Part shown: one piece after another, positions 15,501-23,157 of the stretch
Layout: each line of letters begins with the position of its first letter
Numbering within the stretch: position 1 is the stretch's first letter
Assembly: GCA_031279175.1 (NCBI GenBank)
Contig: JAITJA010000139.1
Coordinates: 1 to 24,451, forward strand
DNA from: Odoribacteraceae bacterium
GTDB taxonomy: Bacteria > Bacteroidota > Bacteroidia > Bacteroidales > Marinifilaceae
Length of the DNA: 24,451 nucleotides
Direction of reading: 5' to 3'
Position numbers and translations under genes: made by a program
The notes under the pieces: model-generated
The model's input: the letters and a program-made list of their open reading frames with translations, nothing else
Told to the model about the DNA's origin: nothing
The model's database searches: none

Positions 15501-15880
15501 GCTACCGGGCAGGCGGGCAGACCTACAACAGCACCCTCGTCGATAAGGTCGAGAACGTCGACATCGCCAATAACAACATCGACCGGCGAGTCCTGTACGA
15601 CCGCTGGAACACTCCCGGCGTGGAAGCCAAGTACAAGAGCATCACGGATCACACGAGCACGCTCCCCACGTCCCGCTTCCTCGAGGATCTCGACGAGTTC
15701 GTCTTCTCCTCCGCCAACCTCTCCTACGAGCTTGGCCATATCCGCGCGCTCGACATCGACCGCCTGCGCCTCTCCTTTAACATGAACGATATCGGGCGAT
15801 TCAGCACCGTCAAGCAGGAGCGCGGCACCGCGTATCCTTTTGCCCGCGCCTTTTCCATCGCCCTCTCGACAACGTTTTAA
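12548..15880 (+). CDS. SusC/RagA-type TonB-dependent transporter with STN signalling domain
   Basis: 1110 residues. The ATG at 12548 is chosen; an in-frame TTG at 12494 would only add an atypical extension. The signal peptide is long (residues 1 to about 41, basic start, LSCFLFFAGILHVHGHAQ). An STN domain follows (about 47–118, LEQLFGAITRQLQYDFFYSDDEV), then a carboxypeptidase-regulatory-like domain (about 132–215, ISGVVKRGDEPLPGVNVRLKGSS), the plug (about 220–350) with the family mark LFILDGFETT near 296 and LLKDASAKAIYGSKAANGVVVI, and the outer-membrane beta-barrel to a terminal Phe. The STN domain marks it as a signalling transporter acting with the FecR and sigma genes upstream. It should form a lidded pore with the SusD protein downstream. 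Substrate unknown. Confidence 0.95.
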   Translation: MKRNDSAKRSCIPRGIKKWLMMTRLSCFLFFAGILHVHGHAQNERITLERNSMTLEQLFGAITRQLQYDFFYSDDEVDTRKEITLPREERRVDELLRVVLDPHLGFKFIDKTIVITPLPQQREAFVDTISGVVKRGDEPLPGVNVRLKGSSTVGTATDAGGHFRLYIPRGGRQALLFSFIGMMTKEITVTGSGTLVVTLEEVVEEMGEVVVMGMFNRRAESFTGATVTFKQEDLKRVGNQNLLFSLKNLDPSFIIQENLEFGSDPNHLPEITMRGQTSIPVDIEGEYRGNLNQPLFILDGFETTLETVFDLDMNKISSVTLLKDASAKAIYGSKAANGVVVIETILPRSGNLQLSYNGSADIEAPDLSSYNLANAAEKLQAEWLSGKYQAAGGNSQASALEAYYALQKEVARGVDTYWLSRPLRVGVGQKHAVNFTGGTSDTRYSVNVSLGETRGIMIGSGRQTLSGNLMLSYLFESISVRNNLTVSVNKGRNSLHGSFSTYANMNPYWRVKDEQGNLIKQYDYSHYNPLYNATLGGKDETSYTTITENLYVEWTPRESLRLTGRLGVNKSVNDAERFLPADHTSFANVSPFSDAYADRGQYDASNGKSLNMNAELGVAYSIRVNKHTLYSNAVWKINTGETQTVSTSVVGFPSDKMNFISLGNRYNGEKPGGSEGISRAIDLVASANYSFDNRYFTDLSYTGSASSRFGANNRWGHFWSVGVGWNIHNESFLRDVEFINNFRLRGSIGYTGSQEFDPYQAISSYQYYTGKSYDGALGNYLLGMANNKLKWQQQRDRNLGIDITLFNRLSARVELYSNITEDLLTDVSLAPSTGFPTYKENIGEKMNRGYELNVQWKVYANPARRVVINLFAGVAHNSDKLVKISEALQKINETQDAKFDSFSNVQRKPLVRFEEGKSTTGIWVVPSSGIDPVTGKEVFIKRDGAFTDVWSAEDQQVMGNSQASVTGNAGAYFSWRGLSLNLSFSYRAGGQTYNSTLVDKVENVDIANNNIDRRVLYDRWNTPGVEAKYKSITDHTSTLPTSRFLEDLDEFVFSSANLSYELGHIRALDIDRLRLSFNMNDIGRFSTVKQERGTAYPFARAFSIALSTTF

Positions 15881-15898
15881 TCATTCAAATAAACACGC

Positions 15899-17362
15899 AT
15901 GAAATACATACCATTACTCGCGCTTCTCCTCTTCTCCTGCTCCGAATGGCTCGACGTTAGCCCCCGCGTGCAAATCAAGGAAGACGAGAATTTCACCACA
16001 CCGCAAGGGTTCAAGGATGCCCTCACCGGCGTTTATCTCCTCATGACCGAGGAAAATGCCTACGGGAGAGAACTCTCCTTCGGGCTGGTGGACGTACTCG
16101 GGAAGCAGTATACTTCCGGCTTCGCCACGCTGAACGAGTATTATTACCCCAATATCTACGACTACACGGCCGACGCCAGCAAAACAAAGTTCGCCGGCAT
16201 CTGGAGCAGCATGTATAACACTATCGCCAACGTCAACAGCCTCATCTCGTACATCGACAAGGCAGACAGCAACGCCTTTAACATCGAGGAATACCACGTC
16301 ATCCGGGGGGAAGCGTACGCCCTGCGCGCCTTCTTGCACTTCGATCTCGCGCGCCTCTTCGCCCCCTCTTTCCTCGTCGGGCCGGACGAGAAGGGCATCC
16401 CCTACGTCACCCACTTCGATAACCAGGTGACGCCACTCTCCACCACCAGGAAGGTACTCGACAAGGCCCTCTTCGACCTCACCATCGCCGAGAAGGAGCT
16501 AAAAAATGACCCCGTCACGCGCGGGGAGTCCTCCTCCGACTATACCAGCTTCCTGCGCAACCGCCATTACCATTTCAATTACTACGCCGTCAAATTACTC
16601 CAGGCCAGGATTTACCTCTACAAGGGGGAGCACGGCAATGCACGCCGCGCCGCCGAAGAGGTCATCGCGCAAAGCCTCTTCGCGTGGGTGCCCGAGGCGC
16701 AAGTCGTCACCTCCACCATCGAGACGCGCAACCTCGTCTTCCACCAGGAGATTATCTTCGCGATCAACGTCAATAATATCCCCGACATCGCCTTCGGCAC
16801 TACCGGCATCCTCTCCTGGTTTACTTCCGGCTACGGCGGCTTTACCAAGTCCATCTATAACTGGAATACCGTCTACGAGAGCGACAAGTATTCCGGGGAC
16901 TACCGCTACCAGTATCTCATGGGGCCGCTCATCGACAATTACTACGTCGCCAGCTACAAGCTTTACCAGCCCGCCTCCGTCTACGGGCAGGATTTCATCA
17001 ACAAGATCCCCGTCATGCGCCTGTCCGAGGCGTATTATATCGCCGCCGAATCGGCCTTCCTCCTCGGGGAGAAGGCTGCCGCCACGCGATACCTCAATAC
17101 CGTCCGCGAACACCGGAATATCAATGACCCGCTCCCCGAAACCATCACCGATGACGCGCTCCGCGAGGAGATCCGAAAGGAGTATGTCAAGGAGTTTATC
17201 TGCGAGGGGCAGCTCTTCTATTATTACAAGCGCGTCGACAGCGAAACCATCCAGTTTTATTCCCCCTACTCCGGCCCCGTCGCCCGCGCCGTCTACCGCC
17301 TGCCGCTCCCCGATGACGAAATCGACTACGGCCAACGATACCTCGAAACAGATAACAACTAA
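15899..17362 (+). CDS. SusD/RagB-family substrate-binding lipoprotein
   Basis: 487 residues. A short signal peptide ends in a lipobox (LLALLLFSC), placing the lipidated Cys at 14, with SEWLDVSPR right after it as in many SusD proteins. The alpha-helical TPR-like body shows family landmarks: FTTPQGFKDALTGVYLLMTEENAYG near the start, YHVIRGEAYALRAFLHFDLARLFAPSF around 137, YYAVKLLQARIYLYKGEHGNARRAAEEVI around 225–255, PVMRLSEAYYIAAESAFLLGEKAAATRYLNTVREHR around 375–405, and EEIRKEYVKEFICEGQLFYYYKR near the end. SusD forms the surface lid of the SusC channel. It starts 18 bp after susC. The ligand cannot be deduced from the sequence. Confidence 0.94.
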   Translation: MKYIPLLALLLFSCSEWLDVSPRVQIKEDENFTTPQGFKDALTGVYLLMTEENAYGRELSFGLVDVLGKQYTSGFATLNEYYYPNIYDYTADASKTKFAGIWSSMYNTIANVNSLISYIDKADSNAFNIEEYHVIRGEAYALRAFLHFDLARLFAPSFLVGPDEKGIPYVTHFDNQVTPLSTTRKVLDKALFDLTIAEKELKNDPVTRGESSSDYTSFLRNRHYHFNYYAVKLLQARIYLYKGEHGNARRAAEEVIAQSLFAWVPEAQVVTSTIETRNLVFHQEIIFAINVNNIPDIAFGTTGILSWFTSGYGGFTKSIYNWNTVYESDKYSGDYRYQYLMGPLIDNYYVASYKLYQPASVYGQDFINKIPVMRLSEAYYIAAESAFLLGEKAAATRYLNTVREHRNINDPLPETITDDALREEIRKEYVKEFICEGQLFYYYKRVDSETIQFYSPYSGPVARAVYRLPLPDDEIDYGQRYLETDNN

Positions 17363-17374
17363 ATAAGAATGCAC

Positions 17375-18127
17375 ATGAAATATTTCGCCTATATCATCAT
17401 CGCCGTCGCCGTCGTCGCCTGCCGGAAGAACGAACCCATGACTTTCCCCGACGACGCCGCTATCTATTTCTTTGAACAGGAGTCCAGCGGGTACGGCACC
17501 ATGCTCTCCGTCGCCGAGAAAAATTTCTCCTTCGCCATACTCGACGACGACGTTACCGAGGCCGAGGGGAAAGTGAACGTCCGCCTGCTCGGCAAGATCT
17601 CCGACAAGGAACGAGCGTTCCGCGCCCGCGTCATCCCTGACAGCACCACCGCCATCGAGGGCACGCACTATCGATTGCGCGACGGCATCCTGCCCGCCGG
17701 CGAACTCGACTCTTACCTGCCCGTCACCCTCTACCGCGTGCCTGATCTCAAGCAGGCCGCCGTCAACATCTATCTCGAGATCGTCCCGACGGGGGATCTT
17801 GCCGTCGGGCTCGAAAGCGGCCAATTCTTCATGCTGCGCGTCGGTGATTTCTTCATGAAGCCGGCTTCGTGGACGATGTTCGTCGACCAGTATTTCGGGA
17901 CTTACTGCGACAACAAGTACAAGTTTATCATCGACGTGCTCGGCATCACCGAGTTTCCCATGACGCGCGGGAACACGCCGCCCGTCGAAGGCTCGTACAC
18001 GCCACCGCAAATGCAAGGATTCCAGTACACGCTCGTCACCGCCTACGAGCAGTATCGCAAGACGAACCCGCCCATCTGGGTGGACGATAACGTCGAACCC
18101 AAAGTAGAAATCAAGTTCCAACCATGA
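17375..18127 (+). CDS. DUF4843-type surface lipoprotein
   Basis: 250 residues from MKYFAYIIIAVAVVAC; an ATG 6 bp upstream (17369) is equally possible. The signal ends in a lipobox (VVAC), then RKNEPMTFPDDAAIYFFEQ. The pattern of an N-terminal domain opening with a strand of the IYF type, followed by FSFAILDDDVTEAEGKVNVRLLGKISDKERAFRARVIPDSTTAIEGTHYRL, is that of DUF4843, recalled as a Bacteroidota lipoprotein family encoded after SusC/SusD pairs; the middle part resembles Calx-beta or cadherin-like repeats. A second part (about 160–250) begins FMKPASWTMFVDQYFGTYCDNKYKF. It starts 12 bp after susD. The likely role is an accessory substrate-binding subunit on the cell surface; the ligand is unknown. 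Confidence 0.8.
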   Translation: MKYFAYIIIAVAVVACRKNEPMTFPDDAAIYFFEQESSGYGTMLSVAEKNFSFAILDDDVTEAEGKVNVRLLGKISDKERAFRARVIPDSTTAIEGTHYRLRDGILPAGELDSYLPVTLYRVPDLKQAAVNIYLEIVPTGDLAVGLESGQFFMLRVGDFFMKPASWTMFVDQYFGTYCDNKYKFIIDVLGITEFPMTRGNTPPVEGSYTPPQMQGFQYTLVTAYEQYRKTNPPIWVDDNVEPKVEIKFQP

Positions 18128-18139
18128 AAAGATAATCCC

Positions 18140-19777
18140 ATGAAGCACTTTATATATATCATCGCCCTACTCCTCGCCGCCTGTTACGAGGACAAGGGGA
18201 ATTATGACTACATGCCCGTCAACGAAATCCTCTTCGACACCGCCGGCATGGCAACGACTTACACTGCCATCGTCGCGGAGCAGCTCGTCATCGATCCCGT
18301 GATCGCCTTCTCCGGGGAGAACATCGACCCGGCGGATCTCGCCTACGAGTGGTATTTCTATTCCGCCGCACTGCTCGCCCAGGACTGGTATCCCGTCTCT
18401 AACGAGAAGAAACTCGACATCATGATGATCTATAACGCGGGCGCGTACAAGGCTACCCTCTACGTCACCGATAAAAAGCAAAACCTTACCTCCCATTTTA
18501 CCTTCGACGTTAATCTCATCTCGCGCATCAGCCACGGCATCCTCGCCTTCCACTCCTCCGGTGGCGTCGCCGATTTCGACTATCTCGCCACCCCATCTAC
18601 CGTCCGCGAGCTCGAGGAGACTGTACACTTGCGCGACGTCTTCCGCTCCATCAACGGGAGACCATTAAAAGGAAACCCGCTCACCATCCGTCATTCCGGT
18701 CTCGACGGGAGGGCCGTCAATAACATCTATGTCTCTACCGACGAGGAGCTGCTGCGCCTCTACGCCCGCAATTTCCTCCTCGATCACGACGCGACATCGC
18801 TCCTCGTCCCGCCGCTCCCCCCGCGCCTCCACTTCGAGTATATCGACGGGCAGGGAGGGGCTTCCGGGAACATTATCTTCTTTATCAACGACGGCGTTCT
18901 CAGGCGCATCGCTTACGGCGTGCAATACTACACCGATTACGCCATCCCCTCCCCCCAGTCTCCCGGCGTTGCCCTTGGTGCTAACGTGTTCCTCGCGCCC
19001 GCCTGCCTGCGTCCCACGACCAGTGGCTCTGTCGTCGCCAACCCCATCTTCTACGACGCCACCGGCAAGCGCTTTGTCTACCTGGCCAACGCTTCCGCGC
19101 CCAACGCCACGCTCGAACCGTTACCGGCACAGCTCCCCTCCGCCCTTTTCGACGTCAACAATATCGGCAAGGAACTTCGCTTCCTCGACCGCGGGTATAA
19201 TTTCTTCGGGCTTGCCGTCTTCTCGGGTGGCCCCGGTGATCACTGGCTTTACGAGATCAATCTCCCGAGGGCTTATACCATCGCGTCGGCAACCGACCTC
19301 TCGTACGGCAAGCACGACATGTCCGCGTTGCCCGGCATCGACGAGGCAGTAGCCTTCGACGCGGGGACGAAGGGGCATTTCTTCCTCTACGCCACCGCCC
19401 GCGACATCTACGCCTGCGACTACCAGGGAGCGAATCCCGACCCCGCCGCGCGTACCGCGCCCGTCACCGCCTCTCGCGTCAACGACGATTTCCCTCCCGG
19501 CGAGCAGATCACCGGCATCAAGATCTACAAGTACGATGGTGGCATCTATTCCCAGGGGGGCGGCGGCGCTTCCGATCCCAGCTACATCTACTACGCCGCC
19601 CTCAACAGCTCGCTCCTCTACGTCTCCACGTGGGACGGCTCGCGGGGACGCGTCTACGAGTTCGCCATCAGTCCCGTCGACGGAACGCTCGAAAGCAAAA
19701 CGCCCCGTTACCGCTTCGATGATCTCGGTCGCGTCGTCGACCTCGCCGTCAAGATCCAATACCGCGAATCCTACTAA
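18140..19777 (+). CDS. PKD-like family lipoprotein
   Basis: 545 residues. The signal MKHFIYIIALLLAAC is followed by YEDKGNYDYMPVNEI, the characteristic opening of the Bacteroidota PKD-like lipoproteins found in SusC/SusD loci. Acidic residues right after the lipidated Cys (YED) fit a surface-export signal. Residues of about 30–130 look like a PKD/immunoglobulin-type domain (LVIDPVIAFSGENIDPADLAYEWYFYS). The larger C-terminal part has recurring strands such as KRFVYLANA, HWLYEINLPRAYTI, GHFFLYATARDIYACDY and SSLLYVSTWDGSRGRVYEFAI, suggestive of a beta-propeller (inference). It follows the DUF4843-type gene after 12 bp and precedes the thioredoxin-like gene by 3 bp, so it is clearly in the same operon. 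No catalytic motif was recognised. Confidence 0.82.
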   Translation: MKHFIYIIALLLAACYEDKGNYDYMPVNEILFDTAGMATTYTAIVAEQLVIDPVIAFSGENIDPADLAYEWYFYSAALLAQDWYPVSNEKKLDIMMIYNAGAYKATLYVTDKKQNLTSHFTFDVNLISRISHGILAFHSSGGVADFDYLATPSTVRELEETVHLRDVFRSINGRPLKGNPLTIRHSGLDGRAVNNIYVSTDEELLRLYARNFLLDHDATSLLVPPLPPRLHFEYIDGQGGASGNIIFFINDGVLRRIAYGVQYYTDYAIPSPQSPGVALGANVFLAPACLRPTTSGSVVANPIFYDATGKRFVYLANASAPNATLEPLPAQLPSALFDVNNIGKELRFLDRGYNFFGLAVFSGGPGDHWLYEINLPRAYTIASATDLSYGKHDMSALPGIDEAVAFDAGTKGHFFLYATARDIYACDYQGANPDPAARTAPVTASRVNDDFPPGEQITGIKIYKYDGGIYSQGGGGASDPSYIYYAALNSSLLYVSTWDGSRGRVYEFAISPVDGTLESKTPRYRFDDLGRVVDLAVKIQYRESY

Positions 19778-19780
19778 GCC

Positions 19781-21028
19781 ATGAAAACGATACTACTCCT
19801 CGCCGCCCTCCTCGTCGCCACCGGCGCGACGGGACAATCCCCCGCGGAACGCTCCCGCGAGCAGGAAGGGCTACGTATCCACCTCGAGCGAGACCTCGAC
19901 AAGAAAGAACAGGCCGTCGACGCGTACGTCAAGCGTTTCTTCCCGCTGAAGGAGGGAGACAACGACCCCTATGCCCGGCAAATCGTCTCGGCCGCGCTCC
20001 AGCACAACATCGCGCGGGAGGGAAACTACGCCCTGCTCATCGAGTATCTCCCCATCCTCCCCGCATCCGTGCTACCGGAGTTATACTACCGCGTCGTCCA
20101 GCTCCCCTGGCTGCACGGGACCAAGGACGCGGGGGTTCTACTCACCCCGTCAACCGCCATCCGCGACGAGATGATAAAGCGAGACCCCAATCCCGCCGAA
20201 CAACATCGCGCCGGATTCTTCGTCACGCACGCCGAGATCCTGCACCGCGTCGGGGAGCACGCCGAGGCCATCGAGATCCTCGAGCCGCTCAAGGAAAGCC
20301 TCGCGCGCGGCGCCAGCTTCAACGACCTCTACGCGCGGCTACTCTCGGCCAACGGCTACCGTCATCTCCTCGTCCCCTTCATCGAGGATCGCGCGAGGGA
20401 AGACGCCGCGACGCCGGCGATGCTCGACACGCTACGCGCTTTCTTCCTGCTGGAACACCCCGGCGGGGATTTTGACGCGCGCGTCGCGTCGCTCCGCTCC
20501 CCGGAACACGTCGAGCGCTTCGAGGAGCATCTCCTGGCGAGTCTCGTCGACAAGGAGCTCGAGCCGTTCGACCTCGAGAACGCGAGTGGCGAGCGGGTAC
20601 GCGTCGGGCGAACGGGGAAGGTCATCGTCCTCGACTTCTGGTCCACCTGGTGCGCACCCTGCAAGGCGGCACTACCCGGGATGCAGGTAGCGGTAAATCG
20701 TTTCAAGGACGACCCACGCGTCGCCTTCTACTTCATCTCGACGTTGGAGTACGACCCGAACTACAAGCAATCCGTCCGCGACTTTATCGCGAGCAAGGGC
20801 TACGAGATGGAGATCCTCTACGACGACCTCGACCCCGCCACCGGCAAGCACGGCGCCATCTACCATGCCCGCGCGCGCGCCCTGGGCATGAACGGCATCC
20901 CCCACAAGGCGATCATCGACGCCAACGGACGTCTCCGCTGGTCGTCCGGCGGATACTACGGGAATCCCGTCGAGCTGGCCAACGAAATCTCTTTCCTCGT
21001 CAACCACCTGCTGGAAGAGGGAAAGTAG
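19781..21028 (+). CDS. TlpA-family thioredoxin-like protein with large N-terminal domain
   Basis: 415 residues. The signal peptide MKTILLLAALLVATGATGQ has no lipobox, so a soluble periplasmic protein is expected. Residues of about 25–260 are mostly helical and carry no motif I recognise; they may be a partner- or substrate-binding domain. The C-terminal thioredoxin fold (about 265–412) starts EPFDLENASGERVRVGRTGKVIVLDFWSTWCAPC. The redox pair is Cys291 and Cys294, and the cis-Pro loop is GIPHKAIIDANGRL. TlpA/ResA-type proteins reduce disulfides in the periplasm. It starts 3 bp after the PKD-like gene and is the last gene of the SusC/SusD operon. What it reduces, and why it belongs to an import locus, is unknown. 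Confidence 0.88.
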   Translation: MKTILLLAALLVATGATGQSPAERSREQEGLRIHLERDLDKKEQAVDAYVKRFFPLKEGDNDPYARQIVSAALQHNIAREGNYALLIEYLPILPASVLPELYYRVVQLPWLHGTKDAGVLLTPSTAIRDEMIKRDPNPAEQHRAGFFVTHAEILHRVGEHAEAIEILEPLKESLARGASFNDLYARLLSANGYRHLLVPFIEDRAREDAATPAMLDTLRAFFLLEHPGGDFDARVASLRSPEHVERFEEHLLASLVDKELEPFDLENASGERVRVGRTGKVIVLDFWSTWCAPCKAALPGMQVAVNRFKDDPRVAFYFISTLEYDPNYKQSVRDFIASKGYEMEILYDDLDPATGKHGAIYHARARALGMNGIPHKAIIDANGRLRWSSGGYYGNPVELANEISFLVNHLLEEGK

Positions 21029-21054
21029 CCGCCCGACGGATCCAGGGAAAACCG

Positions 21055-21062
21055 TATCTTCG
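21055..21062 (+). promoter_or_regulatory. Minus-7-like element before thyA
   Basis: TATCTTCG is one mismatch from the TAnnTTTG consensus and stands 20 bp before the thyA ATG. No TTG occurs at the right distance upstream. thyA may have its own promoter here, or it may be read through from tlpA. Confidence 0.25.
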
Positions 21063-21082
21063 CGGGAAATTACCCGACGAAC

Positions 21083-21877
21083 ATGAAAGTTTACCTGGAA
21101 TTACTTGAACGAATACTGCGCGAGGGAACGCGACGGACTGACCGGACCGGGACCGGCACGATCGGCATCTTCGGCCACCAGTCGCGTTTCGACCTCTCCG
21201 CCGGATTCCCGCTATTGACCACGAAGCGGGTACACCTGAAATCCATCATCCACGAGCTGCTCTGGTTCTTGCGTGGTGACACGAACACGCGCTACCTGAA
21301 CGAGCGCGGCGTGACCATCTGGGACGAGTGGGCCGACGAACGCGGTGACCTCGGCCCCATCTACGGCCACCAGTGGCGCTCGTGGCAATGCCCCGACGGG
21401 TCGAGCATCGACCAGATCGCGCGCGTAGAGCGGGAAATACGGGAAAACCCCTCCTCGCGGAGGCTCGTCGTGAGCGCGTGGAACGTCGGCGAGCTGGAGC
21501 GCATGGCATTACCGCCGTGCCACCTCCTCTTCCAGTTTCACGTCGCGGGGGGGAGACTCTCCTGCCAGCTCTACCAGCGGAGCGCCGACGTCTTCCTTGG
21601 CGTGCCCTTCAACATCGCCTCCTACGCGCTGCTGACCATGATGATGGCGAGCGTCTGCCACCTGGAACCGGGCGAGCTGGTACACTCGTTCGGCGACGCG
21701 CACGTCTACCTGAACCACCTCGAGCAGGTGAAATTGCAGCTGACGCGGGAGCCGCGCCCCCTACCGACGATGGTATTAAACCCGCGCGTAACGTCGCTCC
21801 TCGACTTCCTCCACGAGGATTTCGAACTAAAAAACTACAACCCGCACCCGCGCATCCGCGGGGAAGTCTCCATCTAA
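21083..21877 (+). CDS. thyA: Thymidylate synthase
   Basis: Makes dTMP from dUMP using methylene-tetrahydrofolate and releases dihydrofolate. 264 residues, the same length as the E. coli enzyme. All signatures are intact: the phosphate-binding RTDRTGTGTIGIFG near the start, FPLLTTKRVHLKSIIHELLWFLRGDTN, GPIYGHQWRSW, the active-site ALPPCHLLFQFHV with the nucleophile Cys146 (same number as in E. coli), LYQRSADVFLGVPFNIASYALL, and HSFGDAHVYLNHLEQ. The start is fixed by MKVYLELLERIL, the normal N-terminus. folA follows after 13 bp; the pair is a classic operon because folA recycles the dihydrofolate made here. Confidence 0.98.
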   Translation: MKVYLELLERILREGTRRTDRTGTGTIGIFGHQSRFDLSAGFPLLTTKRVHLKSIIHELLWFLRGDTNTRYLNERGVTIWDEWADERGDLGPIYGHQWRSWQCPDGSSIDQIARVEREIRENPSSRRLVVSAWNVGELERMALPPCHLLFQFHVAGGRLSCQLYQRSADVFLGVPFNIASYALLTMMMASVCHLEPGELVHSFGDAHVYLNHLEQVKLQLTREPRPLPTMVLNPRVTSLLDFLHEDFELKNYNPHPRIRGEVSI

Positions 21878-21890
21878 AACAAGAACACGC

Positions 21891-22382
21891 GTGATCTCCA
21901 TTATCGTTGCAGCAGCAGAAAACGGCGTCATCGGGAAAAACAACCGGCTGATATGGCACTTGCCCGCGGACCTGAAGCGGTTCAAGGCTTTGACGACGGG
22001 ACATATCGTCGTGATGGGCAGGAAAACTTTCGAATCGATCGGGCGAGCGCTTCCCCGGAGACGAAACATCGTCATCTCCCGGAACCCGGCCTTCCGCGCC
22101 GAAGGGTGCGAAACCACCACCAGCATCGAGGAGGCCCTCGCGAGGGCAACGCCCGGTGAAGAACTATTCGTGATCGGCGGGGAAAGCATCTACCGCGCCC
22201 TCTGGCAGCGGGCCGACAGGCTCTACCTGACCATCGTCCACGTCAACACCGGCGGCGACGCCTCCATCCCCCCCGTCGACCCCAGCGCGTGGGAGCTTGT
22301 CAAGCGGGAATCCTTCCCCGCCGACGAGGCCAACGAGCACGCGTTTACCTTCGCGGACTACAGGAAATTACCACGAGGATGA
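21891..22382 (+). CDS. folA: Dihydrofolate reductase
   Basis: NADPH-dependent reduction of dihydrofolate to tetrahydrofolate. 163 residues. The start codon is GTG: no ATG gives the family N-terminus, and ISIIVAAAENGVIGKNNRLIWHLPADLKRFK matches it from the second residue. The catalytic Asp27 is in place. Further marks are GHIVVMGRKTFESIGRALPRRRNIVISR (NADPH binding), the LFVIGGESIYRALWQRADRLYLTIV stretch with the conserved Gly-Gly, and the late FTFADYRK. The gene is 13 bp after thyA, and its TGA overlaps the ATG of the next gene, so translational coupling is likely. Confidence 0.97.
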   Translation: MISIIVAAAENGVIGKNNRLIWHLPADLKRFKALTTGHIVVMGRKTFESIGRALPRRRNIVISRNPAFRAEGCETTTSIEEALARATPGEELFVIGGESIYRALWQRADRLYLTIVHVNTGGDASIPPVDPSAWELVKRESFPADEANEHAFTFADYRKLPRG

Positions 22383-23143
22383 AGCGCTACTACCAGGTCC
22401 ACGAGCGCTTCAAGTACATGGAACGGGAACTACTCGAGATCCCCGGGGCGTTCGAGCGCGCGGGAAGCCTACTCAAGAAAGGCCGAAACGAGATCCGCGT
22501 CATCGAAACGCGCGGCACGCGGCTCAACGTGAAATCATACAAGCAGCCCAACCCCCTGAACCGCCTCGTCTACGCCTGCCTCCGTCTACCAAAGGCGCGC
22601 CGCTCGTACCTGCACGCCCTACGCCTGATCGACGTCGGGATCGGCACGCCGCCGCCCGTCGCCTGGATCGTCTACCGCAACGCCTGGGGCGTCACCAGGA
22701 GCTTCTACATCTCGCTACACGTCGACTTCGACCACGAGTTCCGCGACCTGAAAAGCGCCAGACCGCGGGACATGGAAGAGTTACTGAAAGCTTTCACGCG
22801 CTTCACGCGCGAAATGCATCGCCACTCGATCTATTTCCTCGACCACTCGCCCGGCAACACGCTGATCACGCGCGTGAACAACTCCTACCGCTTCGACCTC
22901 GTCGACCTCAATCGCATGTGCTTTAAACGCGTCTCGCCACGAAAGGGTCTCCGAAACTTCTACCGCCTGAACGCGGACGACGAGATGATCCGCGTCATCG
23001 CCAGCGAGTACGCCCGCCTGACAAACTCGGACCCGGGGAGGATGACCCGACTGCTCTCGCGCTGGACGCGACGACACGACGAACGCGTCCAACGACGACG
23101 CGTCAGGAAAGAACGACGACGCGTCAGGAACGGGAAACAATAA
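22379..23143 (+). CDS. Lipopolysaccharide kinase, InaA/Kdo (WaaP-like) family
   Basis: 254 residues, near the usual size of Kdo kinases (about 240). The ATG at 22379 overlaps the folA stop (ATGA); the upstream open frame lies within folA and is rejected. An N-terminal lobe contains NVKSYKQPNPLNRLVYACLRLPKARRSYLHALRLIDVGIGTPPPVAWIV. The kinase centre is FLDHSPGNTLI with catalytic Asp155 and Asn160, then FDLVDLNR with metal-binding Asp176. The usual His two residues before the catalytic Asp is Phe here. The family phosphorylates heptose or Kdo in the lipopolysaccharide inner core; the substrate here is inferred. The Arg-rich tail contains a tandem 7-residue repeat encoded by a 21-bp duplication. 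It may form an operon with thyA and folA and converges on the next gene. Confidence 0.85.
   Translation: MKRYYQVHERFKYMERELLEIPGAFERAGSLLKKGRNEIRVIETRGTRLNVKSYKQPNPLNRLVYACLRLPKARRSYLHALRLIDVGIGTPPPVAWIVYRNAWGVTRSFYISLHVDFDHEFRDLKSARPRDMEELLKAFTRFTREMHRHSIYFLDHSPGNTLITRVNNSYRFDLVDLNRMCFKRVSPRKGLRNFYRLNADDEMIRVIASEYARLTNSDPGRMTRLLSRWTRRHDERVQRRRVRKERRRVRNGKQ
23091..23132 (+). repeat. 21-bp tandem duplication in the kinase 3' end
   Basis: Two consecutive 21-bp copies (23091–23111 and 23112–23132) share AACGACGACGCGTCAGGAA and differ only at the next-to-last base. They encode RRRVRKE and RRRVRNG, extending the protein's basic tail. The preceding bases (ACGACGAACGCGTCC) look like a degenerate earlier copy. 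Confidence 0.85.
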
Positions 23144-23157
23144 CCGCGAACGGCCCC

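Noticed and set aside
22289..22378. Upstream start for the Kdo-kinase-like gene inside folA
   Set aside because: It would overlap folA by over 90 bp. The ATG overlapping the folA stop gives a normal-length protein and the usual coupling.
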